A program made the translations under genes and the position numbers. This document shows positions 7,926 through 16,952 of a stretch of DNA of 64,000 nucleotides, piece after piece (within the stretch, counting starts at the first letter, position 1; every line of letters starts with the position of its first letter). This stretch comes from NC2004 sp050874905 (GTDB lineage Bacteria; Bacillota; Clostridia; Lachnospirales; Lachnospiraceae): the NCBI GenBank assembly GCA_050874905.1, contig JBNMLP010000004.1:88992-152991 (forward strand), given 5' to 3'. The notes under the pieces are model-generated. The model saw only the letters and a program-made list of their open reading frames with translations. It made no database searches and was not told where the DNA came from.

Positions 7926-10430
7926 TTATTTTGTTGTTTTCTTTGCCGTTGTTTTCTTTGCCGGCTCTTTTTTCTCTGTTGCTTTTGCTGGTGCCTTCTT
8001 TGCAGGCGCTTTCTTCACAGCCTCTTTTGCTGGTGTTTCTTTCACCGGCTCTTTCTTCTCTGCTGCTTTTGCAGGCGTCTTCTTTACAGGCGCTTTCTTC
8101 ACAGTCTCTTTTGCTGCTGCCTTCTTTGCTTCCGCTTCTTTCGCTGCTTTTTTCTCGGCTGCGGCTTTTTTGCGTGCCTCTTTCTTTTTGGCTTCTTCTG
8201 CTAACTGCTCTGGTGTTTTTGGATACTTATGTGTATATTCAAACACAACGCAGCTCATCGGAGGTACTTTGACCGGGATCGAATATGGCTGATTATCCCA
8301 TTCTCCCTCGGTTGCTTTTACCGATCCATTCATGCAGGTACCGGTTCCACAATATTTTACATCATCGCTGTTTAAGATTTCTTTGTAAGTTCCTGCATTT
8401 GGTACACCTACACGATATCCCTGATCCCATGTAACCGGAGTAAAGTTACAGACAAACACCAGTGATTTCTTACCATCCGGTGATTTACGCATAAATGTCA
8501 CGATGGACTTCTCATTGTCATCACAATTGATCCACTGGAAGCCATCTGTATAATCGGTTGCGTAAAGTGCTTTGTAATCCTTCTCTAAATGAAGCAGATC
8601 TTTTACCCAGTTATGCATTGCACGATGATTTGGATCATCTAACAAATACCAGTCGAGGCTTCGCTCCTCGCTCCACTCTCTGACCTGACCAAAATCCTGT
8701 CCCATAAACAAAAGCTTTTTGCCAGGATGTCCAAACATAAATCCATAAGACACCCGAAGTCCTTTAAATTTCATGTCGGTATCACCCGGCTGCTTATTGA
8801 GCATCGAGCATTTTCCATGTACTACTTCATCATGGGACAACACTAAAATATAACGCTCTGCATGATGGTATGCCATCGCAAATGTCAGCTTATTATGAAT
8901 TCCTTTACGGAACAGCGGATCTTTGGAAATGTACTCCAAAAAGTCATTCATCCAGCCCATGTTCCATTTGTAGGTAAATCCTAATCCACCATCTTCCGGA
9001 CGGGAAGTTACTTTCGGCCATGCTGTAGACTCCTCTGCGATCACCATAGTTCCTGGTTCTCTACGCTCTACAACAGAATTCAGGTGTTTCAAAAATTCCA
9101 CTGCTTCCAAGTTTTCATTTCCGCCGTATTTATTTGGAACCCATTGACCGTCCTGCTTGCCATAATCCAGGTAAAGCATGGAAGCTACCGCATCCGTCCG
9201 AAGGCCATCTACATGGAATTTATCCAGCCAGAACAACGCGCTTCCAATCAGGAAATTCATGACTTCCTTTTTGCTGTAATTAAAGATATAAGTTCCCCAG
9301 TCCGGATGTTCTCCTAAACGTGGATCCGGATGCTCATATAATGGCTCCCCATCAAAACGTCCCAGTGCAAATGCATCCTTTGGAAAATGTGCCGGAACCC
9401 AGTCAAGGATCACACTGATTCCGTGCTGATGCATATAATCAACAAAATACATAAAATCATTTGGACTTCCAAAGCGGGAGGTTGGTGCAAAATATCCGGT
9501 TACCTGATATCCCCACGAACCGTCAAACGGATGCTCTGAAATACCGATCAATTCTACATGGGTATACCCCATATACTCACAATATTCTGCCAGATCATGC
9601 GCAATATCGCGATAATTCATAAACTGATCCTGATTCTCTCCGGCTCGTTTCCAGGAACCGATATGTACCTCATAAATATTCATCGGACTATTGTAGGTAT
9701 CCGCTTTCACACGTTTTTTCATCCATGCCTGGTCTTTCCAGTCAAACTGGTGGATATCTGCTACTACAGAAGCATTCTCCGGACGCATCTGGAAGGAATT
9801 GCCATAAGGATCAGACTTTAAGATCAGATCTCCTGCCGCTGTCATAATCTCATATTTGTAAATCTCACCTACTCCAATGTGTGGAAGGAACAATTCAAAA
9901 ATACCCATGTCCTCGCGGCGGCGCATCGGATACACGCGGCCATCCCACATATTCATATCTCCAACTATGCTGACGCGTTTCGCATGTGGAGCCCAGACTG
10001 CAAAGTATGTTCCATACACACCATCGATCTCCATCGGATGTGCACCGAGTTTCTCATAAATCTCGTAGTGGATTCCATTTCCAAACATATAGCAGTCATC
10101 TGCAGTAAAATAAGAAGTGAAACTATATGGATCTTCCGATGTTACCAGGGAACCATCGTCAAAATATTTTGTAATCTTATAAGGCTTATATTTCTTTGTC
10201 TTAAAATAGTAGGAGAAAACTCCCATCTCATGCACACGTTCCATCTCGTGCGCTTCCTTTTCTCCCTCAAAGTGAATACTCATCCCGCACGCACTCGGAT
10301 GGTAGGCAGTCACAACATATCCTCCCTCTACCTCATGTGGTCCAAGCATACTCTGTGGGTATGGTTCATAACCACTCACAATCCGATTCAAAACATCATA
10401 GTTGATAAATTGCTGTACATGCTGCTCCAT
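7926..10430 (-). CDS. glgB: 1,4-alpha-glucan branching enzyme with Lys/Ala-rich tail
   Basis: An 834-residue GH13 branching enzyme that creates alpha-1,6 branches in glycogen. The N-terminal CBM48 region (GVYGTYFAVWAPHAKRVSIV) precedes the barrel; the nucleophile is Asp413 in VDGLRTDAVASM, and Glu466 in VIAEES is the acid/base. After the C-terminal beta domain (MSCVVFEYTH) comes a roughly 100-residue tail made of Lys, Ala, Glu, Pro and Thr with KKAPAKK-like repeats, absent from ordinary GlgB. The ATG at 10430 is 7 nt after GGGTGGG; a GTG at 10442 falls in the ribosome site. It is 23 nt downstream of the TetR gene and shares its promoter. No other glycogen genes are nearby. Confidence 0.95.
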   Translation of the reverse strand: MEQHVQQFINYDVLNRIVSGYEPYPQSMLGPHEVEGGYVVTAYHPSACGMSIHFEGEKEAHEMERVHEMGVFSYYFKTKKYKPYKITKYFDDGSLVTSEDPYSFTSYFTADDCYMFGNGIHYEIYEKLGAHPMEIDGVYGTYFAVWAPHAKRVSIVGDMNMWDGRVYPMRRREDMGIFELFLPHIGVGEIYKYEIMTAAGDLILKSDPYGNSFQMRPENASVVADIHQFDWKDQAWMKKRVKADTYNSPMNIYEVHIGSWKRAGENQDQFMNYRDIAHDLAEYCEYMGYTHVELIGISEHPFDGSWGYQVTGYFAPTSRFGSPNDFMYFVDYMHQHGISVILDWVPAHFPKDAFALGRFDGEPLYEHPDPRLGEHPDWGTYIFNYSKKEVMNFLIGSALFWLDKFHVDGLRTDAVASMLYLDYGKQDGQWVPNKYGGNENLEAVEFLKHLNSVVERREPGTMVIAEESTAWPKVTSRPEDGGLGFTYKWNMGWMNDFLEYISKDPLFRKGIHNKLTFAMAYHHAERYILVLSHDEVVHGKCSMLNKQPGDTDMKFKGLRVSYGFMFGHPGKKLLFMGQDFGQVREWSEERSLDWYLLDDPNHRAMHNWVKDLLHLEKDYKALYATDYTDGFQWINCDDNEKSIVTFMRKSPDGKKSLVFVCNFTPVTWDQGYRVGVPNAGTYKEILNSDDVKYCGTGTCMNGSVKATEGEWDNQPYSIPVKVPPMSCVVFEYTHKYPKTPEQLAEEAKKKEARKKAAAEKKAAKEAEAKKAAAKETVKKAPVKKTPAKAAEKKEPVKETPAKEAVKKAPAKKAPAKATEKKEPAKKTTAKKTTK

Positions 10431-10453
10431 AATAAAACCCACCCTTTCTTATC

Positions 10454-11050
10454 TTAACTTACAATACCATACATAAACTGCTGTACCAGTGCCCGGATCG
10501 CTTCGTCAGAAACATGTTCCTTTAACACGTACTCTTCTTCATAATGTTTCTCGGAAAATGTAAAGGCATACTGGTTCAAAAATCCTAAAAAGCCCATTGC
10601 AAACTGTTCCTGCCGGCCATTCATATTACCAAGCTGATATTCTTCCTTTTCAAATAACTCGATCACAGACCGGTACAGCTTATGCAAATGTGGTTTCACT
10701 GCCTCATAAGCCTCATTCTGTCTTGCGGAATACATTAAAGACAGCATAAAAAAGAAGAATTTACTATCCGATGTTGCAAATGATAAAAACGCCCGTGCAA
10801 GATCAAATAATACATCGCGGATATCTCTTTGGTATGTGTCTTCCATCACCGGATCGATCTGCTTCCTGAGCCGGGAAAAGCCATCCTCTAAAATTGCCTG
10901 AAGCAGTCCATATTTACTGCCAAAATAATAATAGAGCGTGGGCTTTGTAATCCCTGCCCGCTCTACAATCTCCTGTACGCTTATGGCATCATACCCCTTC
11001 TGATGAAACAAATCCAAAGAAACATTTAAAATCTTCTTTCGATTGTCCAT
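10454..11050 (-). CDS. TetR/AcrR family regulator
   Basis: A 198-residue regulator. The N-terminal 50 residues carry the TetR helix-turn-helix (ISVQEIVERAGITKPTLYYY, then FGSKYGLLQAIL); the remainder is a helical ligand domain. The ATG at 11050 is 5 nt after GAGGAGG; an in-frame GTG at 11074 would place this site inside the gene. It is the first gene of a two-gene unit with glgB and its promoter overlaps a palindrome, so it most likely represses itself and glgB. Ligand unknown. Confidence 0.9.
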   Translation of the reverse strand: MDNRKKILNVSLDLFHQKGYDAISVQEIVERAGITKPTLYYYFGSKYGLLQAILEDGFSRLRKQIDPVMEDTYQRDIRDVLFDLARAFLSFATSDSKFFFFMLSLMYSARQNEAYEAVKPHLHKLYRSVIELFEKEEYQLGNMNGRQEQFAMGFLGFLNQYAFTFSEKHYEEEYVLKEHVSDEAIRALVQQFMYGIVS

Positions 11051-11097
11051 GAAAGCCTCCTCTCCAATAAGCACAAAACCTCATATTCTATTCTTTT

Positions 11098-11126
11098 ATT
11101 ATACCGATTGGTATATAAACTGTCAA
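11098..11126 (-). promoter_or_regulatory. Consensus sigma-A promoter with overlapping TetR operator
   Basis: On the minus strand, TTGACA (11121-11126) and TATAAT (11098-11103) are separated by exactly 17 nt. A palindrome TATACC-GATT-GGTATA (11100-11115) covers the -10 and half the spacer, placed to block polymerase. It is 48 nt upstream of the TetR start codon. Confidence 0.85.
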
Positions 11127-11159
11127 GAGACATCACTGTGATAAATAGAAGTTATTCAC

Positions 11160-11210
11160 ACAAAAAATCCTTTGGGCAATAGGTTCTATTTCCTTATTAC
11201 CCAAAGGATT
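11160..11210 (-). terminator. Intrinsic terminator of the giant TPR gene
   Basis: A 16-nt stem with one mismatch (11166-11181 with 11195-11210), 13-nt loop, and a TTTTTT run on the minus strand. It lies 44 nt after the stop of the giant TPR protein. Confidence 0.85.
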
Positions 11211-11253
11211 CTGTCTTAAGCTTTACTCAAAATCAACGCTGCATTGTATCGCA

Positions 11254-14200
11254 TTATTCAAAATCAAATTCTTTTAATACATTCATGCCGCTGTCTTCAT
11301 AATCATCTAAAAATACGACATCTGTCAGATTGTTCTGCGCCCGCTTTTCTGCTTTAGCAATCGCTGTCTCAACAATCGCAAGTACATTATCAATACCATT
11401 ATGATCAAGTGTTGCAATACGGTCTTTCAATGCTCTTAAGCCATCTTCATCCGCACTGTATCCTTTCTCTTTCATATGAGCGATCGCAATATCTGTAAGA
11501 TCAATGTCTGATAAGTCATGAAGCAGGAATAATGCATGGAACAGGGAATTCAATTCCTTGTTCTGTCCAAACATGGTTGTTACGGACATTACCTCTCCTA
11601 CCAGCATCAATACAATATCATTTTCCTGATTGCTGACCATCTCGTAAACTTCCAATGCTTTTTCACGGCTCAGTTCTCCGGAATTCTCAATGATCAGGCA
11701 TCCGCCTTTCAGCTTACCCACAATCTTATTAAGATCCGTCTTATTGAGCTGTTTTGCTTTGATCGAAGCAACAATCTTATTCTGGCAAAGACCTAACTCA
11801 TGATAGGTTCTTGCAAAGTCAATCGCCATATTGGATACGCTGCATCCTTTCTTGGAAAGAATGACAATGTTTCGGTATACGCCCTTCTTCTGAATGATCT
11901 TCTCAAGCGGTTTTCTGAACTGCTTGCGCACTGCAGAAGATGCCACATATTTACCAATGTATTTTTGTGCTGCAACCGGGATACCCTGCTCATCAAATTC
12001 TACCCCATCGATCACCTTAGAAGGTTTTGGTTCTTCTGTCACCGCACTGGCTGCTGCAGCTTCCTCGGCTGGTGCTGCTTCCGGTGCACTCTCCTCCACT
12101 GGTGCTTCCTCGGCTACTGGCTCTTCTGCTGCAGGTTCTGCCTCTGACGCCTCAGGTTCCGTTCCTAACTGGATCACTTCCGGCGCACTCTCTTCTGCTG
12201 GCACTTCCTCAGCTATCGGCTCTTCTGCTGCAGGTTCTGCCTCTGCCGGCTCGGTTCCTAACTGGATCACCTCTGGCGCCTCAGGTTCTGCTCCTAACTG
12301 GATTACTTCCGGTGCACTCTCTTCTGCTGGCGCTTCCTCAGCTATCGGCTCTTCTGCTACAGGTTCTGCTCCTAACTGGATTACTTCCGGTGCACTCTCT
12401 TCTGCCGGTGCTTCCTCAGCTACTGGTTCTTCGACTGCAGGTTCTGCCTCTGCCGGCTCAGGTTCCGTTCCTAACTGGATCACTTCCGGCGCACTTTCTT
12501 CTGCCGGTGTTTCCTCGGCTACTGACTCCTCTACTGCAGATTCTGCCTCTGGTGCCTCAGGCTCCGTTCCTAACTGGATCACTTCCGGCGCACTCTCTTC
12601 TGCCGGTGCTTCCTCGGCTTCCGGCTCTTCTGTTACTACAGTTTCTGCCTCTGGTACCTCAGGCTCCGTTCCTAACTGAATCACTTCCGGTGCACTCTCT
12701 TCTGCCGGTGCTTCCTCGGCTTCCGGCTCTTCTGTTACTACAGTTTCTGCCTCTGCTTCCGGTTCTGCATTTTCTGTTCCCAGCTCAATAACCTCAGGTT
12801 CTGCTTCTTCGGTGTCTGTCGAAATCACTTCCGGTGCGCTCTCTTGTGCCGATACATCCTCTACTGTAGTTTCCTCCGGCTGTTCTTCCACAGGTTCTAC
12901 TACTTCGGATTCTGCTTCTGCAATATCATCTGCCGGAACTTCTTCTCCCAGTTCGATCACTGGTTCTTCTTCCTTTTTCACAAAATCTTCATCATGCTGC
13001 AAAGATTCTCCTGCAAACGCAGCATTTTCCAATGTGATCTCGTTATGATCAACCTCGCTTAACTTTGCTCCGGTTAATCCTGCCTCACTTAAGCTGCCAC
13101 CTTGCAGTGCAGAGTTGGCAAGCGTCACACCATCATCGGCAACCTTGACACCTTCTCCTTCGTCTTCCCTCTTTGGTGCAATTTCAACTTTTTCTTCCTC
13201 TTCACGGCCGGCATGTACTTCTACCGTTTCCTGCTGAGTCTCCTCAGAAGCTGCTGGTGTGTCTTCTGCCGCAGCCTGTGTCTCCTGTGTTTCTGCTGTT
13301 GCAGCTTCCTGTGCTTTCTTTGCCACTTCTGGATCGATCAGATTACCATCCTCATCAATCGCCATACCCAGACGTTCTAAGATAGCTGGATCCACCTGTT
13401 TTCTCTTCCACTCCGGCATTGATTTGATCTTACGACGTTCCTGCTCGTCTAACACTTCCTGTGCCTTGCGCTTTTTCTCTTCTTTCGCCGCACGCTCTGC
13501 CTCTACCTTGGCACGGATTGCCGCAATCGCATCCTCACGTTCCTGATCATATTTGTTCCGCACGCTCTTTGCAGACTGTACAATCTTTTGTTTCTCCTGC
13601 TCTTTCGCCTTGCGTTCCTCTTCCTCTTTGCGTCGTGCTTCCTCTGCTAAGCGTTCCCGCTCCTCTTCGGCTTTGATGCGTTCTTCTTCGGCTTTCTTTG
13701 CAGCTTCCTCCGCCGCTTTCCGTGCAGCTTCTGCTTCTTCTCTTGCACGTTCCTCAGCAAGTTTGCGTGCCTCTTCTTCTAAGCGTGCGCGCTCTTCTTC
13801 CTCTTTCGCCATACGCTCTTTGCGGGCCGCCTCTTCAGCCTCTGCCTCTTTGCGTGCCTGCTCTTCTGCTGCTGCTAACTCTGCCGCACGTCTAGCCTCT
13901 TCCTCTGCTCTGCGGCTAGCCTCTTCTTCGGCACGTTTTGCTTCTTCCGCAGCACGTTTTGCGGCTTCCTGCTCTGCAATCGCAGCCTGGCGTTCCGCCT
14001 CTAACCGCTCTGCCTCTTCTTTGGCAGCAGCTTCCTTAGCTAATCTTGCACGCTCTTTTGCAGCAGCTTCCCGCTCTGCCTGTTTTGCATCATACTGCGC
14101 CATAAATTCGCGCTCTTCTTTGGAAAGAATGGCACCACCGGCTGCTCCACGCATACCACCACCGGCAAAGCTGCTTCTGTTCGCACCACCACCGAAACCG

Positions 14201-16068
14201 CCGCCTCTGGATCCGGCACCACCTGCTAATTTTAATGATAATTTTGGTTTATTCTCATCTGCCATATCAAACGCTTCCCTCTCTAAATCATCTTCATTAA
14301 AATCGCTTTGTTCTGCAGTCTCCTCTATCCCCTCTTGTACTGCATCGCCCGCATCTTCAGGGGCATCTTCTTTTTCTTCGTTGTCTTCTTGTGCAGTCTC
14401 TTCTGTAATCCGTCCCTCGGATACTTCTTCTTCCGAAATTTCAATTACAGGAGGTTCCTCTTCCTCTTCTGTACGTTCCTCGGTAAGATCGATCACATTA
14501 AGCTCCGGCTCTTCCTCTTGTTCCGGCTCTTCCTCTGCGTCTTCGTCTTCGCTTCCCAAATCAAGGAACTCGATCTCTTCTTCCTCATCTCCCAGATGAA
14601 GGATAGAAATATCATCATTATTCTCATCTGTATCTTCAGAGTCGGCTTCTTCCTCTGCATCATTTTGTGCAATGGACTGTAATAACGAAGAAATATCTAC
14701 TTCTTCCTCTTCGTCCGTCTCTGCTTCCGAAGTCTCCTCTTCTTCCTCGTCACCGCCGAGATCTAAAAATTCTATCGCATCTTCTTCCGGTTCTGCTGTC
14801 TGCTGTGGCTGCACCTCAGATTCTTCCTGTAACGGAGTCTCCTCTTTTGGTTCCTCCTGTACTGCCGACATCATCTCCGGTTCTTCTTCCTCATCATCTC
14901 CGGCAAGCTGTGCTGCAAGTGCTTCTGCGGCCGCATTGACATCCTCATCTTCTGCATTCTTTCTGGTTTCTGCTTCTTCTGCTTTTTTCTGTTCTGCTTT
15001 TGCAATACGATCCAGTGCTGCCTTAATGTCGTCAATTTCTCCAGAAGCTTCTTCTTTCTCCTGCTGTCTGGCTGCCACAGTATCCTCTTCGATCAGCCAT
15101 GGGTTACCACCATTATCCTGAGAAGCATCTCCATCGTGTACCAGTTCGCCCTCTTCGCTGTCTACATCCTCATCGCCGCCGACCTCTACGATCTCCACTT
15201 CCACTTCTTCATCCAGCGGATGATTGATCGTATCTTTCACCTTACCAAATGCGGAAGATACTGTATTCTTCACGGTATCCGTAATCTGGGCAGCGACACT
15301 GATCGCATCATCGTCATCGTCTTCTTCTACGATCACAGCGTCACCATTGTCTGACCCGGAACCTTCCGGCATTCCAAAAAATTCTATGTAATCTTTCCGG
15401 AGCTGCTCATTCTCCTGCTGTACTGACTGATAAATCTTTCCGGTTGTCTCCGGCACCTCCTGAAGCGGATAACAATGAAATGCTTTATCCACATTGATGC
15501 TTCCCATCTTAAGCGGACGTGCCCATTTCACATACAGATTGGACTGGGAAAACGTGTCTGCAATCTTTTCACATTCGCGGATACACTCATCTACCCTTCC
15601 CGCTTTCCGATAAAGCAGTGCAAGCTCGAATGCCCATACATCCACATATTCCTTGTCACAGATTCCCTTCAGGATCTCGATCAATTCATCATCCGGTGCC
15701 TGAAGTGCTTTCTTCAGATTATATAACACCGTCTGGCTCTCAATCCCTTCGGATGGAGCACATGCTGTATAGATCTTATAATATTGTTTCGCCTTGGTGA
15801 AAAAGCCCATCTTTAAGTATAAACGTATGAGTTCATCAATAATAGAGCTGGACTTTGGTGCCAGCACATGAGCTGAGATCAAGGTTTTTCTGGCATCGTC
15901 GTACTTTTTATTCTCCGCATAAACCTGTCCGCACAACCTCATAAATTGTGGATTAAGTGATTTTTCAATGTCAATCGACTTAAGTTCTGCTAATGCGGTT
16001 TTGAAATCTTTCTTCCCGACCAATTCCTTAATCTTGTTCACGCTGGCCATGTTTAGGTTGGTACTCAA
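11254..16068 (-). CDS. Giant TPR / acidic-repeat / degenerate AAA-like protein
   Basis: About 1604 residues, no signal peptide. Order: N-terminal TPR-like helices (about 1-215: FKTALAELKSIDIEK, YDDARKTLISAHVLAPKSSS); a Glu/Asp-rich disordered region with IEFLDLG and ISILHLG motifs; a Gly-rich patch; about 250 residues of Ala/Glu/Arg coiled coil; a pentapeptide-like stretch (LANSALQGGSLSEAGLTGAK); six SAPEVIQLG-type repeats; and a C-terminal domain of about 230 residues. That domain has the outline of SpoVK/CbbX-like AAA proteins (a Walker B-like GGCLIIENSGEL) but the P-loop is lost (ILSKKGCSVSN). It may be a scaffold. A TTG at 16068, 8 nt after GGGGTG, is the likely start; the ATG at 16050 has no ribosome site. 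The family is not recognised as a whole. Confidence 0.7.
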   Translation of the reverse strand: MSTNLNMASVNKIKELVGKKDFKTALAELKSIDIEKSLNPQFMRLCGQVYAENKKYDDARKTLISAHVLAPKSSSIIDELIRLYLKMGFFTKAKQYYKIYTACAPSEGIESQTVLYNLKKALQAPDDELIEILKGICDKEYVDVWAFELALLYRKAGRVDECIRECEKIADTFSQSNLYVKWARPLKMGSINVDKAFHCYPLQEVPETTGKIYQSVQQENEQLRKDYIEFFGMPEGSGSDNGDAVIVEEDDDDDAISVAAQITDTVKNTVSSAFGKVKDTINHPLDEEVEVEIVEVGGDEDVDSEEGELVHDGDASQDNGGNPWLIEEDTVAARQQEKEEASGEIDDIKAALDRIAKAEQKKAEEAETRKNAEDEDVNAAAEALAAQLAGDDEEEEPEMMSAVQEEPKEETPLQEESEVQPQQTAEPEEDAIEFLDLGGDEEEEETSEAETDEEEEVDISSLLQSIAQNDAEEEADSEDTDENNDDISILHLGDEEEEIEFLDLGSEDEDAEEEPEQEEEPELNVIDLTEERTEEEEEPPVIEISEEEVSEGRITEETAQEDNEEKEDAPEDAGDAVQEGIEETAEQSDFNEDDLEREAFDMADENKPKLSLKLAGGAGSRGGGFGGGANRSSFAGGGMRGAAGGAILSKEEREFMAQYDAKQAEREAAAKERARLAKEAAAKEEAERLEAERQAAIAEQEAAKRAAEEAKRAEEEASRRAEEEARRAAELAAAEEQARKEAEAEEAARKERMAKEEEERARLEEEARKLAEERAREEAEAARKAAEEAAKKAEEERIKAEEERERLAEEARRKEEEERKAKEQEKQKIVQSAKSVRNKYDQEREDAIAAIRAKVEAERAAKEEKKRKAQEVLDEQERRKIKSMPEWKRKQVDPAILERLGMAIDEDGNLIDPEVAKKAQEAATAETQETQAAAEDTPAASEETQQETVEVHAGREEEEKVEIAPKREDEGEGVKVADDGVTLANSALQGGSLSEAGLTGAKLSEVDHNEITLENAAFAGESLQHDEDFVKKEEEPVIELGEEVPADDIAEAESEVVEPVEEQPEETTVEDVSAQESAPEVISTDTEEAEPEVIELGTENAEPEAEAETVVTEEPEAEEAPAEESAPEVIQLGTEPEVPEAETVVTEEPEAEEAPAEESAPEVIQLGTEPEAPEAESAVEESVAEETPAEESAPEVIQLGTEPEPAEAEPAVEEPVAEEAPAEESAPEVIQLGAEPVAEEPIAEEAPAEESAPEVIQLGAEPEAPEVIQLGTEPAEAEPAAEEPIAEEVPAEESAPEVIQLGTEPEASEAEPAAEEPVAEEAPVEESAPEAAPAEEAAAASAVTEEPKPSKVIDGVEFDEQGIPVAAQKYIGKYVASSAVRKQFRKPLEKIIQKKGVYRNIVILSKKGCSVSNMAIDFARTYHELGLCQNKIVASIKAKQLNKTDLNKIVGKLKGGCLIIENSGELSREKALEVYEMVSNQENDIVLMLVGEVMSVTTMFGQNKELNSLFHALFLLHDLSDIDLTDIAIAHMKEKGYSADEDGLRALKDRIATLDHNGIDNVLAIVETAIAKAEKRAQNNLTDVVFLDDYEDSGMNVLKEFDFE
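12050..12780 (-). repeat. In-frame tandem repeat in the giant protein
   Basis: Units of roughly 75-80 nt encode about 26 residues of the form EEAPAEESAPEVIQLGTEP plus a variable Pro/Glu/Ala linker. Six copies of SAPEVIQLG and one shorter PEVIQLG are present, with the linker length varying, as expected from slippage or unequal exchange. The repeat also opens long antisense frames that are not genes. Confidence 0.85.
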
Positions 16069-16202
16069 TCTTATCACACCCCGTCTTTGCAAGTACTTCA
16101 AGTATTCTATTCTGTTCTATCATGCGATATGATACCCCGCCTGTTCACGCTCATTTCACAGAAAATGGGCATAGTCCTACCACACTAATAGATATATTTT
16201 GT

Positions 16203-16211
16203 ATTATAGCA
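16203..16211 (-). promoter_or_regulatory. Extended -10 promoter candidate of the giant TPR gene
   Basis: TGCTATAAT on the minus strand (TATAAT at 16203-16208) lies about 135 nt upstream of the TTG start. No standard -35 is seen. The leader of about 130 nt has small hairpins but no riboswitch that I recognise. Confidence 0.5.
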
Positions 16212-16354
16212 AATTTTTGTGAAAAATGCACCTACTAGATATAGTTTTTTTGATTTTTTTATACAAGATATGTAATTTTCACACACTGTATTTTTATTCC
16301 CTGACGTAGCCGCCGATCCTCCTATGCAAAACTCTTTGTTTTTCCCATGTGATA

Positions 16355-16852
16355 CACAAAAAAGCCATCCCGGAACATTCCGGAATGGCTCCTTCTTACT
16401 TATAAAATTGTTTTAAATTTCATCAGATTCTCATCCAATTTCATTCGCTTCCGCACTGCCTATCATATCTTTAACGACTTTAATCGGGCTCGACGTACAT
16501 CCCAAGATAACTGTCTACTATCCCGCTGATACCAAACTGCTATCTATCTTTTCTTACTCATCTCCTAGTTTTGTCGTTACAAAACTGTCTTTTTCCGTCT
16601 CCCAATGGGGGACACATCCTAAGATTAAATGACTGGCGTCCTTACGCTTTCTGATGACCCCTTCTTTCACAGGGTACTGTCAGGATCTTTCACTCTATCG
16701 ATCAAAGGCTTTCTCAAGCGGAAACTTCATCCCATTATGATGTGTCAACCATCCCATTTTATGCAATTGCGACAACGTTACCACTCTCCTTTCTCCTGCG
16801 AAAATCCAATTTCGCCCTTCGTTCACGCGTCTACTACATGCGATTCACTGAC
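16355..16852 (-). ncRNA. Candidate large (~500 nt) structured non-coding RNA
   Basis: This gene-free stretch starts just after a consensus promoter and ends in an intrinsic terminator (stem 16363-16373 with 16380-16390, one mismatch, then TTTTTT). Both strands lack a plausible coding frame; the 76-codon frame at 16629-16859 on the plus strand has no ribosome site. Many local hairpins can be drawn on the minus strand, for example an 8-bp stem AGTTTTGT/ACAAAACT around an AACG loop near 16590, GCGT/ACGC around AAGG near 16640, and GCGAAA/TTTCGC near 16805. Purine-rich single strands lie between them. It does not match tmRNA, RNase P, 6S, SRP RNA or a group II intron by the motifs I know. Size and style recall OLE/ROOL/GOLLD-class ornate RNAs, but I cannot assign a family. 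It sits directly downstream of jetC. Confidence 0.65.
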
Positions 16853-16858
16853 AATGTA

Positions 16859-16887
16859 ATAGTAACATGCTTATACAATATTGTCAA
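16859..16887 (-). promoter_or_regulatory. Consensus promoter of the ~500-nt RNA
   Basis: TTGACA (16882-16887), 17-nt spacer, TACTAT (16859-16864) on the minus strand. Predicted start is about 16852. It is 65 nt after the jetC stop, so the RNA has its own promoter. Confidence 0.75.
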
Positions 16888-16952
16888 TACAATTTGTGAA
16901 TATTTTTATATTTTTCTGTAATTGTTTTTGAATTGTATATGTTTTCTGACAA

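Noticed and set aside
11894..14599. Long plus-strand open frames opposite the giant TPR gene
   Set aside because: They are Ser/Ala- or Leu/Pro-rich mirror frames of the Glu/Ala repeats, without ribosome sites.
16070..16200. Riboswitch in the leader of the giant TPR gene
   Set aside because: Only small hairpins; c-di-GMP, SAM, TPP, T-box and other motifs I know are absent.
16355..16852. tmRNA, RNase P RNA, SRP RNA or group II intron
   Set aside because: Diagnostic conserved segments, the CCA-type 3' end and domain V were not found.
16629..16859. 76-codon plus-strand frame inside the structured RNA region
   Set aside because: No ribosome site, no recognisable protein pattern, and it lies antisense to a well-bounded RNA unit.
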